A stretch of DNA of 64,000 nucleotides from Flaccisagitta enflata (Eukaryota; Chaetognatha; Sagittoidea; Aphragmophora): assembly GCA_965153355.1 (NCBI GenBank), contig OZ231127.1, positions 34,720,001 to 34,784,000 of the forward strand. Direction: 5' to 3'. The position numbers and the translations under genes were made by a program. Under the pieces are notes generated by a model. That model saw only the letters and a program-made list of their open reading frames with translations, ran no database searches and had not been told where the DNA came from. Below are positions 34,046 through 44,140 of this stretch, one piece after another; positions within the stretch are counted from its first letter, which is position 1; the number at the start of each line of letters is the position of its first letter.

Positions 34046-36874
34046 TTAGACCGGGAAAAGAGAGCAGAACGTTTGGTCGTTGCGAATTTTGAATGTAAAT
34101 TTCTCTGTCCGCTTTTTGACGAGCTCTTCCCAATTGGGGCGACCCAGAAAAGCCTGAAGCTGGCTGACAGATTGCCATGTTCGGTAATTGAAGAGACGGC
34201 GAAAAACAGAGTTGTACGCTACTCTGAGTTGACGACGAGTGTCCTGGTTGGCGACGAATATGGTCTCGATTCCGTAGGTAAGGATAGGGATACAGTGAGA
34301 CTCTATGAGTTGAAGAATCAGCATGTCGTTAGAACGGCCTTCAATTCTCAAGATGCCGTTGCATGCGCGGTAGAACTTTCGAATTTTTTCGCTGATGCAG
34401 CAATTGAACTTGGGACCAGTGTGAAGGTCGACGCCAAGATAGGTCCATTTGTCAACCCATTCGATCTCAGATCCGTTCAATTTGAGTTTGTACAGACTGC
34501 TTTGGCGTTTACCAAAATACATTGATTTTGATTTTTTTGGATTGAGACAAATATCCCAATCGCTGCAAAAACGCTCACAGGCTGTCAGCAACTTTTGTAA
34601 TCCTTTGATGGACGGAGAGAGCAGCGCCATGTCGTCTGCGTAGAATAAGGCAGAAATGAATGTCTCTTGAATATAGCAGCCAACGTTCAAGTCTGATAAG
34701 ATATTCATGAGATCGTCGATGTACACAGAGTAAAAATCTGGTGACAAAATGCCACCCTGTCTTACTCCTGCAGAAATCCGGAACCATGCGCTGTAAGCAT
34801 CATCCCAGCGGACGCGACAATAGAGCTCGTCATACCAGAACACCACTATGTCCAGAAAGATTAGAGGCACATTCCTCTTCATCAGTTTCAAGTAGAGTCC
34901 TGCGTGGACTAGACGATCAAATGCTTTTGAGGCATCGAGATACGAGCTGAAGACATTGCTGCCCCTTTCACAATAATAGTTTATTGTCTCCTTTAGACAG
35001 AAGATGGCGTGAGAGGTTGATGAATTACTTTTGAATCCAAACTGAAATTTAGATGTGGTGAGAGATTCAGAGAATAGAATCCGCATTGTGTGCTCTAATA
35101 CTTTTGACATAATTGGTGACATTGTTATGCCTCGGTAATTGTCAGTGTCACCCAAGTTTCCTTGCTGGTCCTTGACGATTGGAACAATGGTGCCAAAGCG
35201 AAACTGTCTTGGCACAAAGCTGTGAAGCAGCATGGAATTTATGAGGGCTTGAATCCGTTGGAACAATGAGAAAGGAGCATTGAAGAAATGTTCCGCGAAA
35301 AGGCCGTCGTCATCGCAAGACTTTCCTTTTTTCATGGAAAATATCGAATCAACAACTGTCTGAAGAGTGACGTTGTAGGAGTGGCAGTCACAATTTGAAA
35401 TATGGTTTGCCTTGTAATCTCGGTACTCAAGTATGAATTCCTCGTTGAGATGCCTGACTTTCTCAGGGTCATTAGGTTGAGAATGTTTCATGAAATGGGC
35501 TTTAAATGTCTCCGCAATTCCGTCCTTAGACGAGACTCCATTTACAACCGGGTGAAGATGAGAACCGCTTTTGTTGTAAAGTTTTTTCCACGTCTTCCAA
35601 AAACTGTCTGAGTCTTTATTTGCAAGATTCTGATGCAAATTGTCCCAGCATTTTTGATTGGATGAAACTCGTGCATTTTTGATGGCTCGTCGATAGGCTA
35701 CACGGATACATAACCGTTCTTGATGAGTGGATCCGTTGCATGGACGACCCTCAGTTTTCCACAGATGGTCAATATCAATGCTTTGTTGCTTTAGGATCTG
35801 AAGTTCAGGTGTCCACCAAGACTTGGCTATGCCTGGCTTAAATCGAGGCAAATTGCTGTCAGCATTTTTCATGAGACAAATAAGGAGATCGTATTCTCGT
35901 TGTATGGAGTTGCGGCACTCAGCATTCTCACAATGACAGTTGCAACAACTAAGAAGTTGGCTCTGGTTGAAAGAGAGTAAGTCATTTAGTGTAGTTGTAT
36001 AGATTTGCGTGTCTCTCTCACTACACTTTTCCCATTTCAAATATGGTTGCTTATCAGCTTGTGGAGCCTTTGGAGGCGCCGGAAGGACATTGACCTGTAG
36101 CTGCATAAGAATTGGATTGTGGTCAGATGGATTGTCACCTTCCTCCAGGATGGTATGGTGAGAAGATGAGTGGACCAGGGAGTTAGAAATAATGAAGTGA
36201 TCACTCCATTTTCTTTGGTTAAGCGTGTCATGAGAATATGTGTAATCTATTGGGCTTTGAACAAGATCATCGCAGATATGGAAATTGTTTTGGGACAAAA
36301 AGTCTTCCCAATATGGATCAAAATGAGAAGTGCCTTTGAACTCGGTATTGTAGTCACCGCCGATAACAAATTGATGGTGTGGGTGATCATCAACAATGGA
36401 TTGGAGTAAAGTGATAGCATCAATTGTTTCCAGAATGCACTCTTGTCGCTTAGATGCATTGTAATATGGCAAATAGACCGAAATGAAAATTATTGGCGAT
36501 GGTTCTGCCTGTAGTTCAACGGCAACAATTCTGTGATGCTTATAATTAGAAAGTGGACGAATCGCATGATCAAAATTTGAGGACCATGTGATACTAACAC
36601 CGCCAAATGGACGGCCACGGAGAATTCCAGTTGAGAAGTTCTCCTCCATTCCACTGCGTGCCACATATTGAGTGCCAAGGCTTGAGAGAGATGGTAGCTG
36701 TTTTTCGGCCAACCACAACTCTTGGGCCATCCAAATGCCTTGGTGTTTATCAATGCATTGTTTATGGTAATGGGAAGTTTTCTTGAAACTGTGGAGATTG
36801 TGGGATGCTACTGTGAAATTAGTTGATAGGGCAGCGAAGAGAAAAAGAAAACGAGAAAACGAGATTAGGCTCAT
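34046..36874 (-). CDS. LINE ORF2: endonuclease-reverse transcriptase polyprotein
   Basis: I start it at the ATG at 36874 (MSLISFSRFLFLF), 10 nt after the ORF1 stop. The frame also opens further upstream to 37057, but there it overlaps ORF1. The N-terminal ~250 residues are an apurinic-type endonuclease: SHNLHS, AQELWL, GGDYNTEF, IDYTYS and PSDHNPI. The reverse transcriptase follows: DNYRGITMSPIMSKVLE, motif A SSYLDASKAFDRL, motif B SAGVRQGGILSPDFYSVYID, motif C FYADDM (YADD codons at 34631-34642), then LNPKKSKSMYF and WTYLGVDL. The end SVFRRLF...LVKKRTEKF is the usual C-terminal region. About 942 residues with no stop or frameshift, so the copy could be functional or very young. It would act by target-primed reverse transcription in the nucleus. 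Confidence 0.92.
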   Translation of the reverse strand: MSLISFSRFLFLFAALSTNFTVASHNLHSFKKTSHYHKQCIDKHQGIWMAQELWLAEKQLPSLSSLGTQYVARSGMEENFSTGILRGRPFGGVSITWSSNFDHAIRPLSNYKHHRIVAVELQAEPSPIIFISVYLPYYNASKRQECILETIDAITLLQSIVDDHPHHQFVIGGDYNTEFKGTSHFDPYWEDFLSQNNFHICDDLVQSPIDYTYSHDTLNQRKWSDHFIISNSLVHSSSHHTILEEGDNPSDHNPILMQLQVNVLPAPPKAPQADKQPYLKWEKCSERDTQIYTTTLNDLLSFNQSQLLSCCNCHCENAECRNSIQREYDLLICLMKNADSNLPRFKPGIAKSWWTPELQILKQQSIDIDHLWKTEGRPCNGSTHQERLCIRVAYRRAIKNARVSSNQKCWDNLHQNLANKDSDSFWKTWKKLYNKSGSHLHPVVNGVSSKDGIAETFKAHFMKHSQPNDPEKVRHLNEEFILEYRDYKANHISNCDCHSYNVTLQTVVDSIFSMKKGKSCDDDGLFAEHFFNAPFSLFQRIQALINSMLLHSFVPRQFRFGTIVPIVKDQQGNLGDTDNYRGITMSPIMSKVLEHTMRILFSESLTTSKFQFGFKSNSSTSHAIFCLKETINYYCERGSNVFSSYLDASKAFDRLVHAGLYLKLMKRNVPLIFLDIVVFWYDELYCRVRWDDAYSAWFRISAGVRQGGILSPDFYSVYIDDLMNILSDLNVGCYIQETFISALFYADDMALLSPSIKGLQKLLTACERFCSDWDICLNPKKSKSMYFGKRQSSLYKLKLNGSEIEWVDKWTYLGVDLHTGPKFNCCISEKIRKFYRACNGILRIEGRSNDMLILQLIESHCIPILTYGIETIFVANQDTRRQLRVAYNSVFRRLFNYRTWQSVSQLQAFLGRPNWEELVKKRTEKFTFKIRNDQTFCSLFPV

Positions 36875-36884
36875 TGTTGTGAGA

Positions 36885-37592
36885 TTAAACTTGGCTTTTG
36901 TTGGCGATTCTCGCCGACTTTGGCTTGTAAATCCAGTCTGAAACTCGCGTGTGTGCTGGCCAGATTTTCTCGTCCTTAACTCGGTCTTTGTGTGCGAGGT
37001 CGACTCGGACTTTGGCCGCGACTGAGCCTCTGATTTTGGAAGGAAATACAAAGACATCGCGAACCTCGATATTTTTGCTTTGAAGATAAGCCTTTAGTCT
37101 ATCGGCCGTGGTGTCTTCCTTGAGGCGGGAGACAGCCACTTCCCAGTAATCTCGTTTGTATGGAGCTACACCTTCGATTGATGACTCGGAGCTGGTTCCA
37201 ATCACAGGTGTGATTTTCTTTCTAGCCCTGGCTTTGGGCAGGGACCACGAGTGATGGCCTGACTGGCCGAGTTGGCGAGCCTTATCAGCAAAGTTGGTCT
37301 TTTTGATTCCAACAATAGTCACTTCTTCGTTGTTGCTATCGTCACCCAAGGCCGGTGAATTTACCGCTGCCTCGAGTTGAGCCTCTGCCGCCGCTGCTGC
37401 CGCCGCTGCCGCCTCCGATGCCGCTGCTGCTTTTGCTGCTGCCGCTGCCTTTGCTGCTGCCGATTTTTTGGCCGCCGTTGCTTTTCTTCTGAGGTCTTGT
37501 TGGGCTGCTGTTAAGGGAGTCGCTGAGGGTTGAGACACAGATGCTGCTGCACCCGACGCAGCTTCTACACCCGTTGTAGCTTCGACCGAAGT
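36885..37592 (-). CDS. LINE ORF1 protein, no start codon in frame
   Basis: Open from just after a TAA at 37593-37595 to the stop at 36885. The frame contains no methionine at all, only a GTG at 37538, so this ORF1 is 5' truncated or begins at a non-ATG codon. N-terminal alanine-rich, lysine-spotted region, then a basic stretch, then DYWEVAVSRLKEDTTADRLK and IWPAHTRVSDWIYKP, which resembles the RRM-like C-terminal region of ORF1 proteins from jockey/CR1-like elements. No CCHC zinc knuckle is seen. It presumably binds element RNA. Confidence 0.7.
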   Translation of the reverse strand, partial: TSVEATTGVEAASGAAASVSQPSATPLTAAQQDLRRKATAAKKSAAAKAAAAAKAAAASEAAAAAAAAAEAQLEAAVNSPALGDDSNNEEVTIVGIKKTNFADKARQLGQSGHHSWSLPKARARKKITPVIGTSSESSIEGVAPYKRDYWEVAVSRLKEDTTADRLKAYLQSKNIEVRDVFVFPSKIRGSVAAKVRVDLAHKDRVKDEKIWPAHTRVSDWIYKPKSARIANKSQV

Positions 37593-37659
37593 TTATGTGT
37601 GAGAGCAGTGGCAACACTTTACTTCTCTGCGTATGTTGATCCATTCTTCCATTCCCATT

Positions 37660-37770
37660 CTTTATTTCCCTCTTTCTCTCTTTCTTTCTTTCTTTCTCTC
37701 TTTCTCTCATTCTCTCGTTCTTTCTTTTTGTCTTTTTTTTTATTTCTTGGCTTCTTTCTGCGCTTGGTTT
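37660..37770 (+). repeat. (CTTT/CTCT)n low-complexity tract
   Basis: Imperfect C/T tetramers next to the 5' end of the LINE. Confidence 0.8.
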
Positions 37771-37863
37771 AAATTTTGTCGTCATTTCCCTTAACTAATA
37801 CTTTTTCCCCCTTCGCGGCATTTTTCTTGTTGGATCTTAGATATAACGCTTCATTTCAGATGT

Positions 37864-38494
37864 TCTTAGTCGCGTGCTATACAACTCTATATCCCACTTT
37901 GTCTGCCCGTTATTTGATCCCCCTTTTTACTTTTTTGGGTATTTTTGCACTACACTTTTTTTTTATAAGAGACAACATTTTTCAACTCAGCCTGGATGTT
38001 CTTAAATTTTTTGCTGTTTTGAGGCTGAAATTCTCTTAAATTGTTCTTATTTTTTTTGAAAGGTAAAATATAGAAAACAATGTATAAATACACTATTTAT
38101 ATGGAAAACAATGTATAAATACACTATTTCGTAGTGTTCTGTGTACCTTCAATAGAAAACTTGTTCATAACTATAAAACTTAAAATACCTTGTACAATGT
38201 GACAAACAAAACCAAAAAAGAAAGTCTTTTTCTGAAAAATTGTCAATTTTTTGAAAAAAGTTGAAAGATGGTCATATGTTTTATCAAGAGATCAAAAAAA
38301 TTTTCTAAAGTGAATCTCAGCCTGGGCATTCTCTTATTTTGTTCTTAAAATGTTGGCAAATCTCAGCCTCATGTCTCTTATAAACTGGTCCCTTATAAAA
38401 TAAAAAAGTGTACTTAGTTGCGGACAAAGCTGCGCCCATATGCCCAAGTGACTTTTTCCACCACTGTTCCTGCCCACGTGTGTCCGTCCTTGTA
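37864..38494 (-). mobile_element. Family A element interrupted by a family D MITE
   Basis: Tail side TTAGTCGCGTGCTATACAACTCTATATCCC at 37864 onward. The family D element inserts at 37953-38410. Then comes a diverged second tail and TGCCCACGTGTGTCCGTCCTTGT, the head complement, at about 38470-38494. Confidence 0.55.
37953..38410. mobile_element. Family D MITE, 458 bp
   Basis: Left CACTTTTTTTTTATAAGAGA, right TCCCTTATAAAATAAAAAAGTG, with TA on both sides. Internal AGCCTGGATGTTCTTAAATT and AGCCTCATGTCTCTTATAAA are characteristic of the family. Confidence 0.75.
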
Positions 38495-38708
38495 GAAACA
38501 ATGCAACGCTTTTAGGACTCTGCAATGGGTTCAGTTTTATCCACTTGCGTTTGATACAGTGACTGTTTGTTACAAGTTTAGCTGTATACCTATGGTGAAT
38601 GAAATTGCAAAACATTCGGATAATTCGGTTCCCTTCGTGGGAGGGACAAAATCCTTCCCTTCCCTTCCTCCCGAAGGACATATTGTCCCTTGGAACATGT
38701 CTAGACTG
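38495..38708. other. Spacer, nothing recognised
   Basis: No feature noted. Confidence 0.4.
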
Positions 38709-38719
38709 TGTGTGTGTGT

Positions 38720-38772
<53 letters not shown>
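38709..38772 (+). repeat. Compound (TG)n-(TC)n microsatellite
   Basis: Short TG run switching to about 25 TC units. Same compound order as at 31185-31436. Confidence 0.93.
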
Positions 38773-38775
<3 letters not shown>

Positions 38776-39252
38776 AAATTCCGCATGTAATCCGGCAATA
38801 ACAAATATTGGTGACAAGCGATTCGTGAGACGCATGCCTACAAAAACTATCACGCGTGAGTTAGAAACTGTCTGTGGGTGAGGTAAAGGAGGTAAAGGAG
38901 GTAAAGGACAAAAAGGATTTTTCTCTATCTTCTTCTGTGTCTCTCCTTGTCGATGTTTGCGCCTCATTCAATCTCTGCCCCACCCTCAAAAAAGTTCGAG
39001 TGTCTATCCTCACTTTCTGTCTCTGTTTCCTCTTACCATTTCCCATTCTCTTTTTCTGTCTCCGTGTTTTCTTTTTGTCCGTATGTACATCTTTGATCTT
39101 CTTACCCATTTCAGCATTTCTTCCTAACTTTGATATCATCGCATCACGATGTAAACAGGAAATCTGAATCTTGAAGGGGTTAGAATCGGTTAACCAACCC
39201 ATAGTCCACTCTCCGCTATCGCCGGTCGAATCTACTGGTCTTAAGGGTAATT
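38773..39252. other. Intergenic, nothing recognised
   Basis: A GAGGTAAAG triplication at about 38879-38906. C/T-rich to about 39170. Confidence 0.4.
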
Positions 39253-39253
39253 A

Positions 39254-39854
39254 ACACCTCTCACATAATTAAACGAACTGGCAAAATGATCAAAATTGAT
39301 AGAAATAATGCATTCACTGGGCTGAAATTTGACACAGAGGGAGCAAAAATATAGTATTTTTGCAAACTGAGTCAAAATTGTGCCTCCGGCAACGTGCGTG
39401 GCTCTCAGAATGTGTTATGCTAAAAATCCGGTGAAAGATTTTGCCGATTTTGGCAAGCAAAGTTTTGATGATAAGACAACGTAAACGTCCTCAGAATTTA
39501 CCATAAAAAGGCTAGAAAATATAAATTCTCAGGGTCTTTTATCATTAACAGACAAAAATCAGTCAACAGCACCGAGATATAGTCAGTGACAGCTGCACAA
39601 AATATCAAAACCCCTTGTCAAACAGAATGGTTCTAGTGACAAATTTGAATCTAAACTAAACCTTAACTTTGCATGATATCATTTGATGAAGCTATTTACA
39701 GCAATTGGTTGACAAGATTTGAAGTTTTTTTTGTAGAACCCTCATGGGAATAACTTGTTTTGAAATTATCATTAACCTGGACTCCTGTTTTGGTCTTCAA
39801 AACGCAAATTTGGACAAGTTATGATGCCAGTTCGCCTAATTTTGTGAGAGGTGT
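39254..39854. mobile_element. Tc1/mariner-type MITE (family F), 601 bp
   Basis: ACACCTCTCACATAATTAAA at the left, TTCGCCTAATTTTGTGAGAGGTGT at the right, TA on both sides. ACGAACTGG/CCAGTTCG follow inside, as in the copies at 29676 and 45126. No transposase remnant recognised. Confidence 0.83.
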
Positions 39855-39856
39855 TA

Positions 39857-40290
39857 TTTTGCGTTGATGGTCTGGTATTAGCCTACCTATTCTCCACCTA
39901 CCCGAATACAAGTTGCATACTGGGGCAGTATATTTCCCATCCTTCGCCACTTCCAAGCTGATAGAGTTAGTCGTTGGATATGTTATACTCATAGCCGCGG
40001 TATTTCTAATACCTAAAAAGACATTATCGGATAGTTAGGAAGATGTTTGTCAAAGATATAATGTTGTTTTGAATTCTTGACCATGATTGGAAGTGTCGGT
40101 CTGGTGGCGTTCTACTTCAAGTCGCAAACAGCACTTCCGGTCGTTGTATTCCTGGTTTTTGGCCAATCTTCGCAACAAACGGTCAATGCTCAGAACAGCC
40201 CATCAAAAACCCACATAAAAAAGCCGTTTACTTGTTTTGTAATTCGCATTATTGAGCAACGCTTCAATCTCACTTTCCTTGTCTCTTTCT
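39857..40290. other. Intergenic, nothing recognised
   Basis: No feature noted. Confidence 0.4.
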
Positions 40291-40291
40291 T

Positions 40292-40372
40292 TGTTTCTTT
40301 ATTTCTTTGTTTCTCTGTTTCTTTCTTTCATATCCTTGAATCTTTCTTCCTTTCCTCCTTTCTTTCTTTCTG

Positions 40373-40432
<60 letters not shown>

Positions 40433-40475
40433 TCATTCATTCATTCATTCATTCATTCATCCATTCATTCATTCA
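40292..40475 (+). repeat. (CTTT)n then (ATTC)n microsatellite
   Basis: CTTT tetramers, purest at about 40372-40433, changing to about ten ATTC units. Confidence 0.93.
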
Positions 40476-40638
40476 TATCCTTAATTCTCTCTTCCCTTCC
40501 TCCTTTTTTCTACACAATGGTTGGCATTTACGACGTTGCCTCTGATAAGATCCATCAGCTCATGATGAAAAGTAGCCGTGATTCGTTGCCTTTATTCGCT
40601 TTCGTCACCTTTTTTTCTTTTTTTTTCTTTCTTTTCTA

Positions 40639-41262
40639 GTTGCGCCATAGCACCTCTGTAAGAGGCTCTGTCTGTTGGTTGGTTGGTCGGTTGGTCGGTC
40701 GGTCGGTTGGTCACGCTCGAGTAGAAAATCACTGGAAATGATTCAGAAATATGCTCTGATGATTTTTACGTGCGCCATAGCACCTGCAATAGGCTCTGTC
40801 TGTCCGTCCATCCGTCGGTCACGCTCAAATGAAAAATCGCTAAAAATGTTTGAAATCGATTGAAAACTCATTTCGTCCATCATTGATGATACTCGTCATT
40901 TTATTCACTAAAATAATCAGCTACGGTTAGGTCTGATAGAGCTTGGGATAGGTCTGATAGAGCTAGTGACAGGTTGGATAGGTGTGGGGATAGGTCTGAT
41001 AGAGCTGGGGATTGGTCTGCTAGAGCTGGTGATAGGTCTGTTAGGTCTGGGGATAGGTCTGATAGTGTTGAGGATAGGTCTGAAAGAGCTCGGGATAGTT
41101 CTGATGGAGCTCGGGATAGGTCTGATAGAGCTCGGGAAAGGTCTGATAGAGCTCGGGATTGGTCTGATAGAGCTCGGAATAGGTCTAATGGAGCTAGGGA
41201 TAGGTCTAAGAATTAATAACGCCCGGCGCACCGTCTTGGCCCGTGTATCCGACCTTGTTTCA
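40639..41262 (-). mobile_element. Family A element expanded by a 21-bp array
   Basis: Two tails in series (TTGCGCCATAGCACCTCTGTAAGAGGC at 40641 and GTGCGCCATAGCACCTGC at 40771), each with GTCGGTC-type tetramers and CACGCTC. Then about 14 units of GGTCTGATAGAGCTCGGGATA (40921-41215), and the head complement CCCGTGTATCCGACCTTGTT. The 21-bp period is a multiple of three, so it also yields a fake heptad protein. Confidence 0.72.
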
Positions 41263-41270
41263 TTTTTCTC

Positions 41271-41277
41271 TGGCATT

Positions 41278-41341
<64 letters not shown>

Positions 41342-41372
41342 TCATTCGTTCGTTCGTTCGTTCGTTCATTCG
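41271..41372 (+). repeat. (CTTT)n then (GTTC)n microsatellite
   Basis: About 17 CTTT units, then CATTCGTTCGTTCGTTCG. Confidence 0.93.
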
Positions 41373-41517
41373 TTCTCTCTTCCATTATTTGTATTCGTTT
41401 TTGCCTTTTTCGTCGTTCCTGATTCCTTTTTTCTGAGATATTATCTGGCGCAAATACTACAAGTTACAACACCGTGCGCCGCATCTTTTTATCACTTGCA
41501 TGCAGCCATCATTTGCA

Positions 41518-41673
41518 TTTTTAGTCGCGGACACGCGACTCTACATCTTGCCGTGTCGGTCGGTAGGTCGGTCGGTAGGTCCATCCGTCCGTCCATCACA
41601 TTTTTGAATTCCGAGCGGTTTTTGCTCCTGCCCAACCGTCCGCGACTGGATTGCCGTGTATCCGGCCTTGTTT
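41518..41673 (-). mobile_element. Family A element
   Basis: Reverse TTTAGTCGCGGACACGCGACTCTACATC, GGTCGGTAGGTCGGTCGG, GAATTCCGAGCGGTTTTTGC, CCTGCCCAACCGTCCGCGAC, CCGTGTATCCGGCCTTGTT. Confidence 0.88.
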
Positions 41674-41772
41674 TTACATTTTTGCCTTCTTTAGGACAAA
41701 GTATTTATTTCTTCATGTATAGAACCAGTTATAACTCTGTCTTCGTGCTTGCACTCACTATGTGGGTTTGAC

Positions 41773-41870
41773 GCGGCAAGGTGTAGAGTTGCTTGTCCAC
41801 GACTAAAAGTCATAAAAACAGTAAAGTGTGACCAACCAACCGACTGACGGATGGACAAAGCGGGGTGTTA
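41773..41870 (+). mobile_element. Family A tail fragments in series
   Basis: GCGGCAAGGTGTAGAGTTGC, TCCACGACTAAAAG, then ACCAACCGACTGACGGATGG and GACAAAGCGGGGTGTTAGG. No head. Confidence 0.55.
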
Positions 41871-42245
41871 GGGCTGGTCAGTATGTGTTTTTTTCGAAAA
41901 TCTCTCTGTAAGTCACAGGGAAGAACCGTCTTGAACAAATAGAACTAATCAGCTTAAAATCGGCGTTCAAATGTTTGTATGTTCAATGCTCATAACAGTT
42001 TTCCCCGTCGAAATGTGAGAACTCCTTAGCAAACTTTCCTGTTATTGAACAATTTTCGGTGTTTCCTGTTAGAAATAGATAACTTTGTCTTTTGAATGGC
42101 AGGTAGATTGTCGCTGTCAAGTTTCATTGTCAAAATATCTTTTGGAAGCTCGTATCAACTGTCTTCTGCGATTACTTCATTATGCAAATTAGGGAAACGA
42201 TTGGAAGATTATGTCTAATAAGGTTGCGTGTTTTGATGAGCAAGA
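41870..42245. other. Intergenic, nothing recognised
   Basis: No feature noted. Confidence 0.4.
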
Positions 42246-42248
42246 AAA

Positions 42249-42389
42249 TAAGGCTGGTTACTTGGCAATCCAGTCACAGACGGTTGGGCAAGGTCAATGG
42301 GATAAAAACCGCTCGATATTCAATAATGTTACGGACGGACGGACAGAGGGACCGACTGACACGGCGAGGTGTAGGGTCGCGGCTAAAAA
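42249..42389 (+). mobile_element. Family A element, diverged head
   Basis: ATAAGGCTGGTTACTTGGC, CAGACGGTTGGGCAAGG, CGCTCGATATTCAATAATGT, GGACGGACGGACAGAGGGACC, tail GGTGTAGGGTCGCGGCTAAAAA with one arm of the hairpin deleted. Confidence 0.75.
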
Positions 42390-42398
42390 GAAAGATGA

Positions 42399-42434
<36 letters not shown>

Positions 42435-42514
42435 AAAAAAGAAAGAATGAAAGAAAGAATGAAAGAATGAAAGAATGAAAGAATGAAAGAATGAAAGAAA
42501 GAATGAAAGAATAA

Positions 42515-42578
<64 letters not shown>

Positions 42579-42638
42579 ATAAAAGAATGAAAGAAAGAAT
42601 GAATGAATGAATGAATGAATGAATGAATGAATGAATGA

Positions 42639-42670
<32 letters not shown>

Positions 42671-42698
42671 ATGAAAGAATGAAAGAATGAAAGAATGA

Positions 42699-42734
<36 letters not shown>

Positions 42735-42850
42735 ATGAAAGAATGGAAGAAAGAATGAATGAAAGAATGAAAGAAAGAATGAAAGAAAGAATGATAGAAA
42801 GAATGAAAGAAAGAATGAAAGAATGAAAGAAAGGAAGAAAGAAAGAAAGA
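42390..42850 (+). repeat. (GAAA/GAAT)n microsatellite
   Basis: About 460 bp of GAAA and GAAT tetramers. It starts immediately after the family A tail and reads as Phe/Ser/Leu or His/Ser frames on the other strand. Confidence 0.96.
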
Positions 42851-44140
42851 AAAAAACAAATACTGAAAAACAGAAAGAGGAGAGGGAAACGGAAACCGTC
42901 AGAAAGAAATAAAAAGAGAAAGCACAAAGGAAGAAAGGGAAACAGAAAGAGAGGATAATGGAAAGGGAGAAAGGAAAACGGAGAGAAAGGAAAATGAAAA
43001 GAAAGGAAGAAAGGAAAATGTAAAGAAAGAAAGGAAAATGGAAACATAATTCATAAGGAAGAAAAAATAAAAGAAAGAGAGGAAAACAGAACAATAGGAA
43101 GAATGAAAAACAGAAAGAAAGGAAAACAGAAAGGAAGAAAGGAAAATGGAAAGAAAGGAAAATGGAAAGAAAGGAAGAAAAATTGAAAGAATGAAGGAAA
43201 GAAAAACGTAAAGAAAGGAAAATGTGAAGGAAAGGAAGAAAAGAAAACGTTTAGAAAGAAAGAAAAATGGAATGAAAGAATCAAAGGAAAATGAAAAGAT
43301 AGGAAGAAATGAAAACGTAAATAAAGGAAAACTTAAAGGAAAGGAAGAAAAAAAAATGGAAAGAAAGGGAGAATGAAAAACGTAAAGAAAGGAAGGAAAA
43401 TCGAAAGAAAGAAAAAAAGAAAAACAAAAGAAAGGAAAACAAGGCCGGATACACGGCAGGACAGTCGCGGACGGTTGGGCAGGAGCTGTGATGCGAGAAC
43501 CGCCCGGAATTAAAAAATGTGACGGACGGACCGACCGACCTACCGACCGACCGACCGACACGGCAAGGTGTAGAGTCGCGTGTCCGCGACTAAAAAAAAG
43601 GAAGATCAGAAAACAGACAGCAAGGAATAAAGGAAAACGGAGAGAAAGAAAGGAAGATGGATCAAAAAGAAGAAAAGAAAACGTAAAAAGAGGAAGCAAA
43701 GAAAATAGAAAGGAAGGTAGGAAAACGGAATGAAGGGAAGAAAGGAAAACGGAGAGAGGGGAAGAGTGGAAAACGGAAAAAAGGAAGAACAGAAAATGGA
43801 CAGAAAGGAAGATCAGAAAACGGACAGGAAGGAAGAAATAAAAACGGAAAGAAAGAAAGGAAAACAGAGGGAAAGGAAGAAAGGTAAACGGATGGAAAGG
43901 AAAAAAAAGGAAGGAAAGGAAAACTGAAAAAAAGGAAAAGAGGAAAACGGAAAAACAAAAAGGAAAAGAGGAAAACGGAAAAATGGAGAGGAAGAAAGGA
44001 TGGAAGGAAAACGGAATGAAAAGAAGAAAGAAAACAAAATAAAAAAAGAAAAGAAAACTAAAAAAAAAAAAGAGAAAGGTAAATGGAAAGTAAAAAAGGG
44101 AAAACGGAGAAAAAACAAAAGTAAATGGAAAGAAAAAAAG
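42851..44140 (+). repeat. Diverged purine-rich (GGAAANNGAAA)-type repeat, ~1.3 kb
   Basis: GGAAA, AAAACG, GGAAGAAA and AATGGAAAGAAA recur throughout with a rough 10-14 bp spacing. The strand is almost entirely purine. It is interrupted by a family A copy at 43439-43597. ORFs on both strands are compositional. Confidence 0.85.
43439..43597 (+). mobile_element. Family A element inside purine repeat
   Basis: ACAAGGCCGGATACACGGC head, CAGGACAGTCGCGGACGG, TTGGGCAGGAGCTGTGATGC, GACCGACCGACC tetramers, tail GTGTAGAGTCGCGTGTCCGCGACTAAAAA. The purine host repeat continues on both sides without an obvious target duplication, so this copy marks a clean insertion. Confidence 0.9.

Larger units (their letters stand above)
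33960..37592 (-). mobile_element. LINE (non-LTR) retrotransposon, intact ORF2, ORF1 lacks ATG
   Basis: On the minus strand ORF1 is followed after 10 nt by ORF2, and then by a short 3' region of about 85-100 nt with TTTGTC-like units and an AATAAA near 33940. ORF order and endonuclease plus reverse transcriptase content fit the CR1/jockey side of LINE diversity, but I cannot fix the clade by eye. The 5' end is probably truncated near 37595. Confidence 0.85.

Noticed and set aside
34073-34525. 150-codon plus-strand ORF
   Set aside because: Antisense shadow of LINE ORF2, whose YADD and other motifs fix the coding strand.
37342-37785. 147-codon minus-strand ORF crossing the LINE 5' end
   Set aside because: It reads GAAA repeat and then LINE ORF1 DNA in the wrong frame.
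40966-41436. ORF with perfect GIGLIEL heptads
   Set aside because: The 21-bp DNA unit of an expanded family A element is a multiple of three, so any frame gives a heptad. All three frames and the other strand are also open.
42274-44118. 266-codon minus-strand ORFs that look like polytopic membrane proteins
   Set aside because: Purine-strand repeat. Phe/Leu/Ser content is set by composition.
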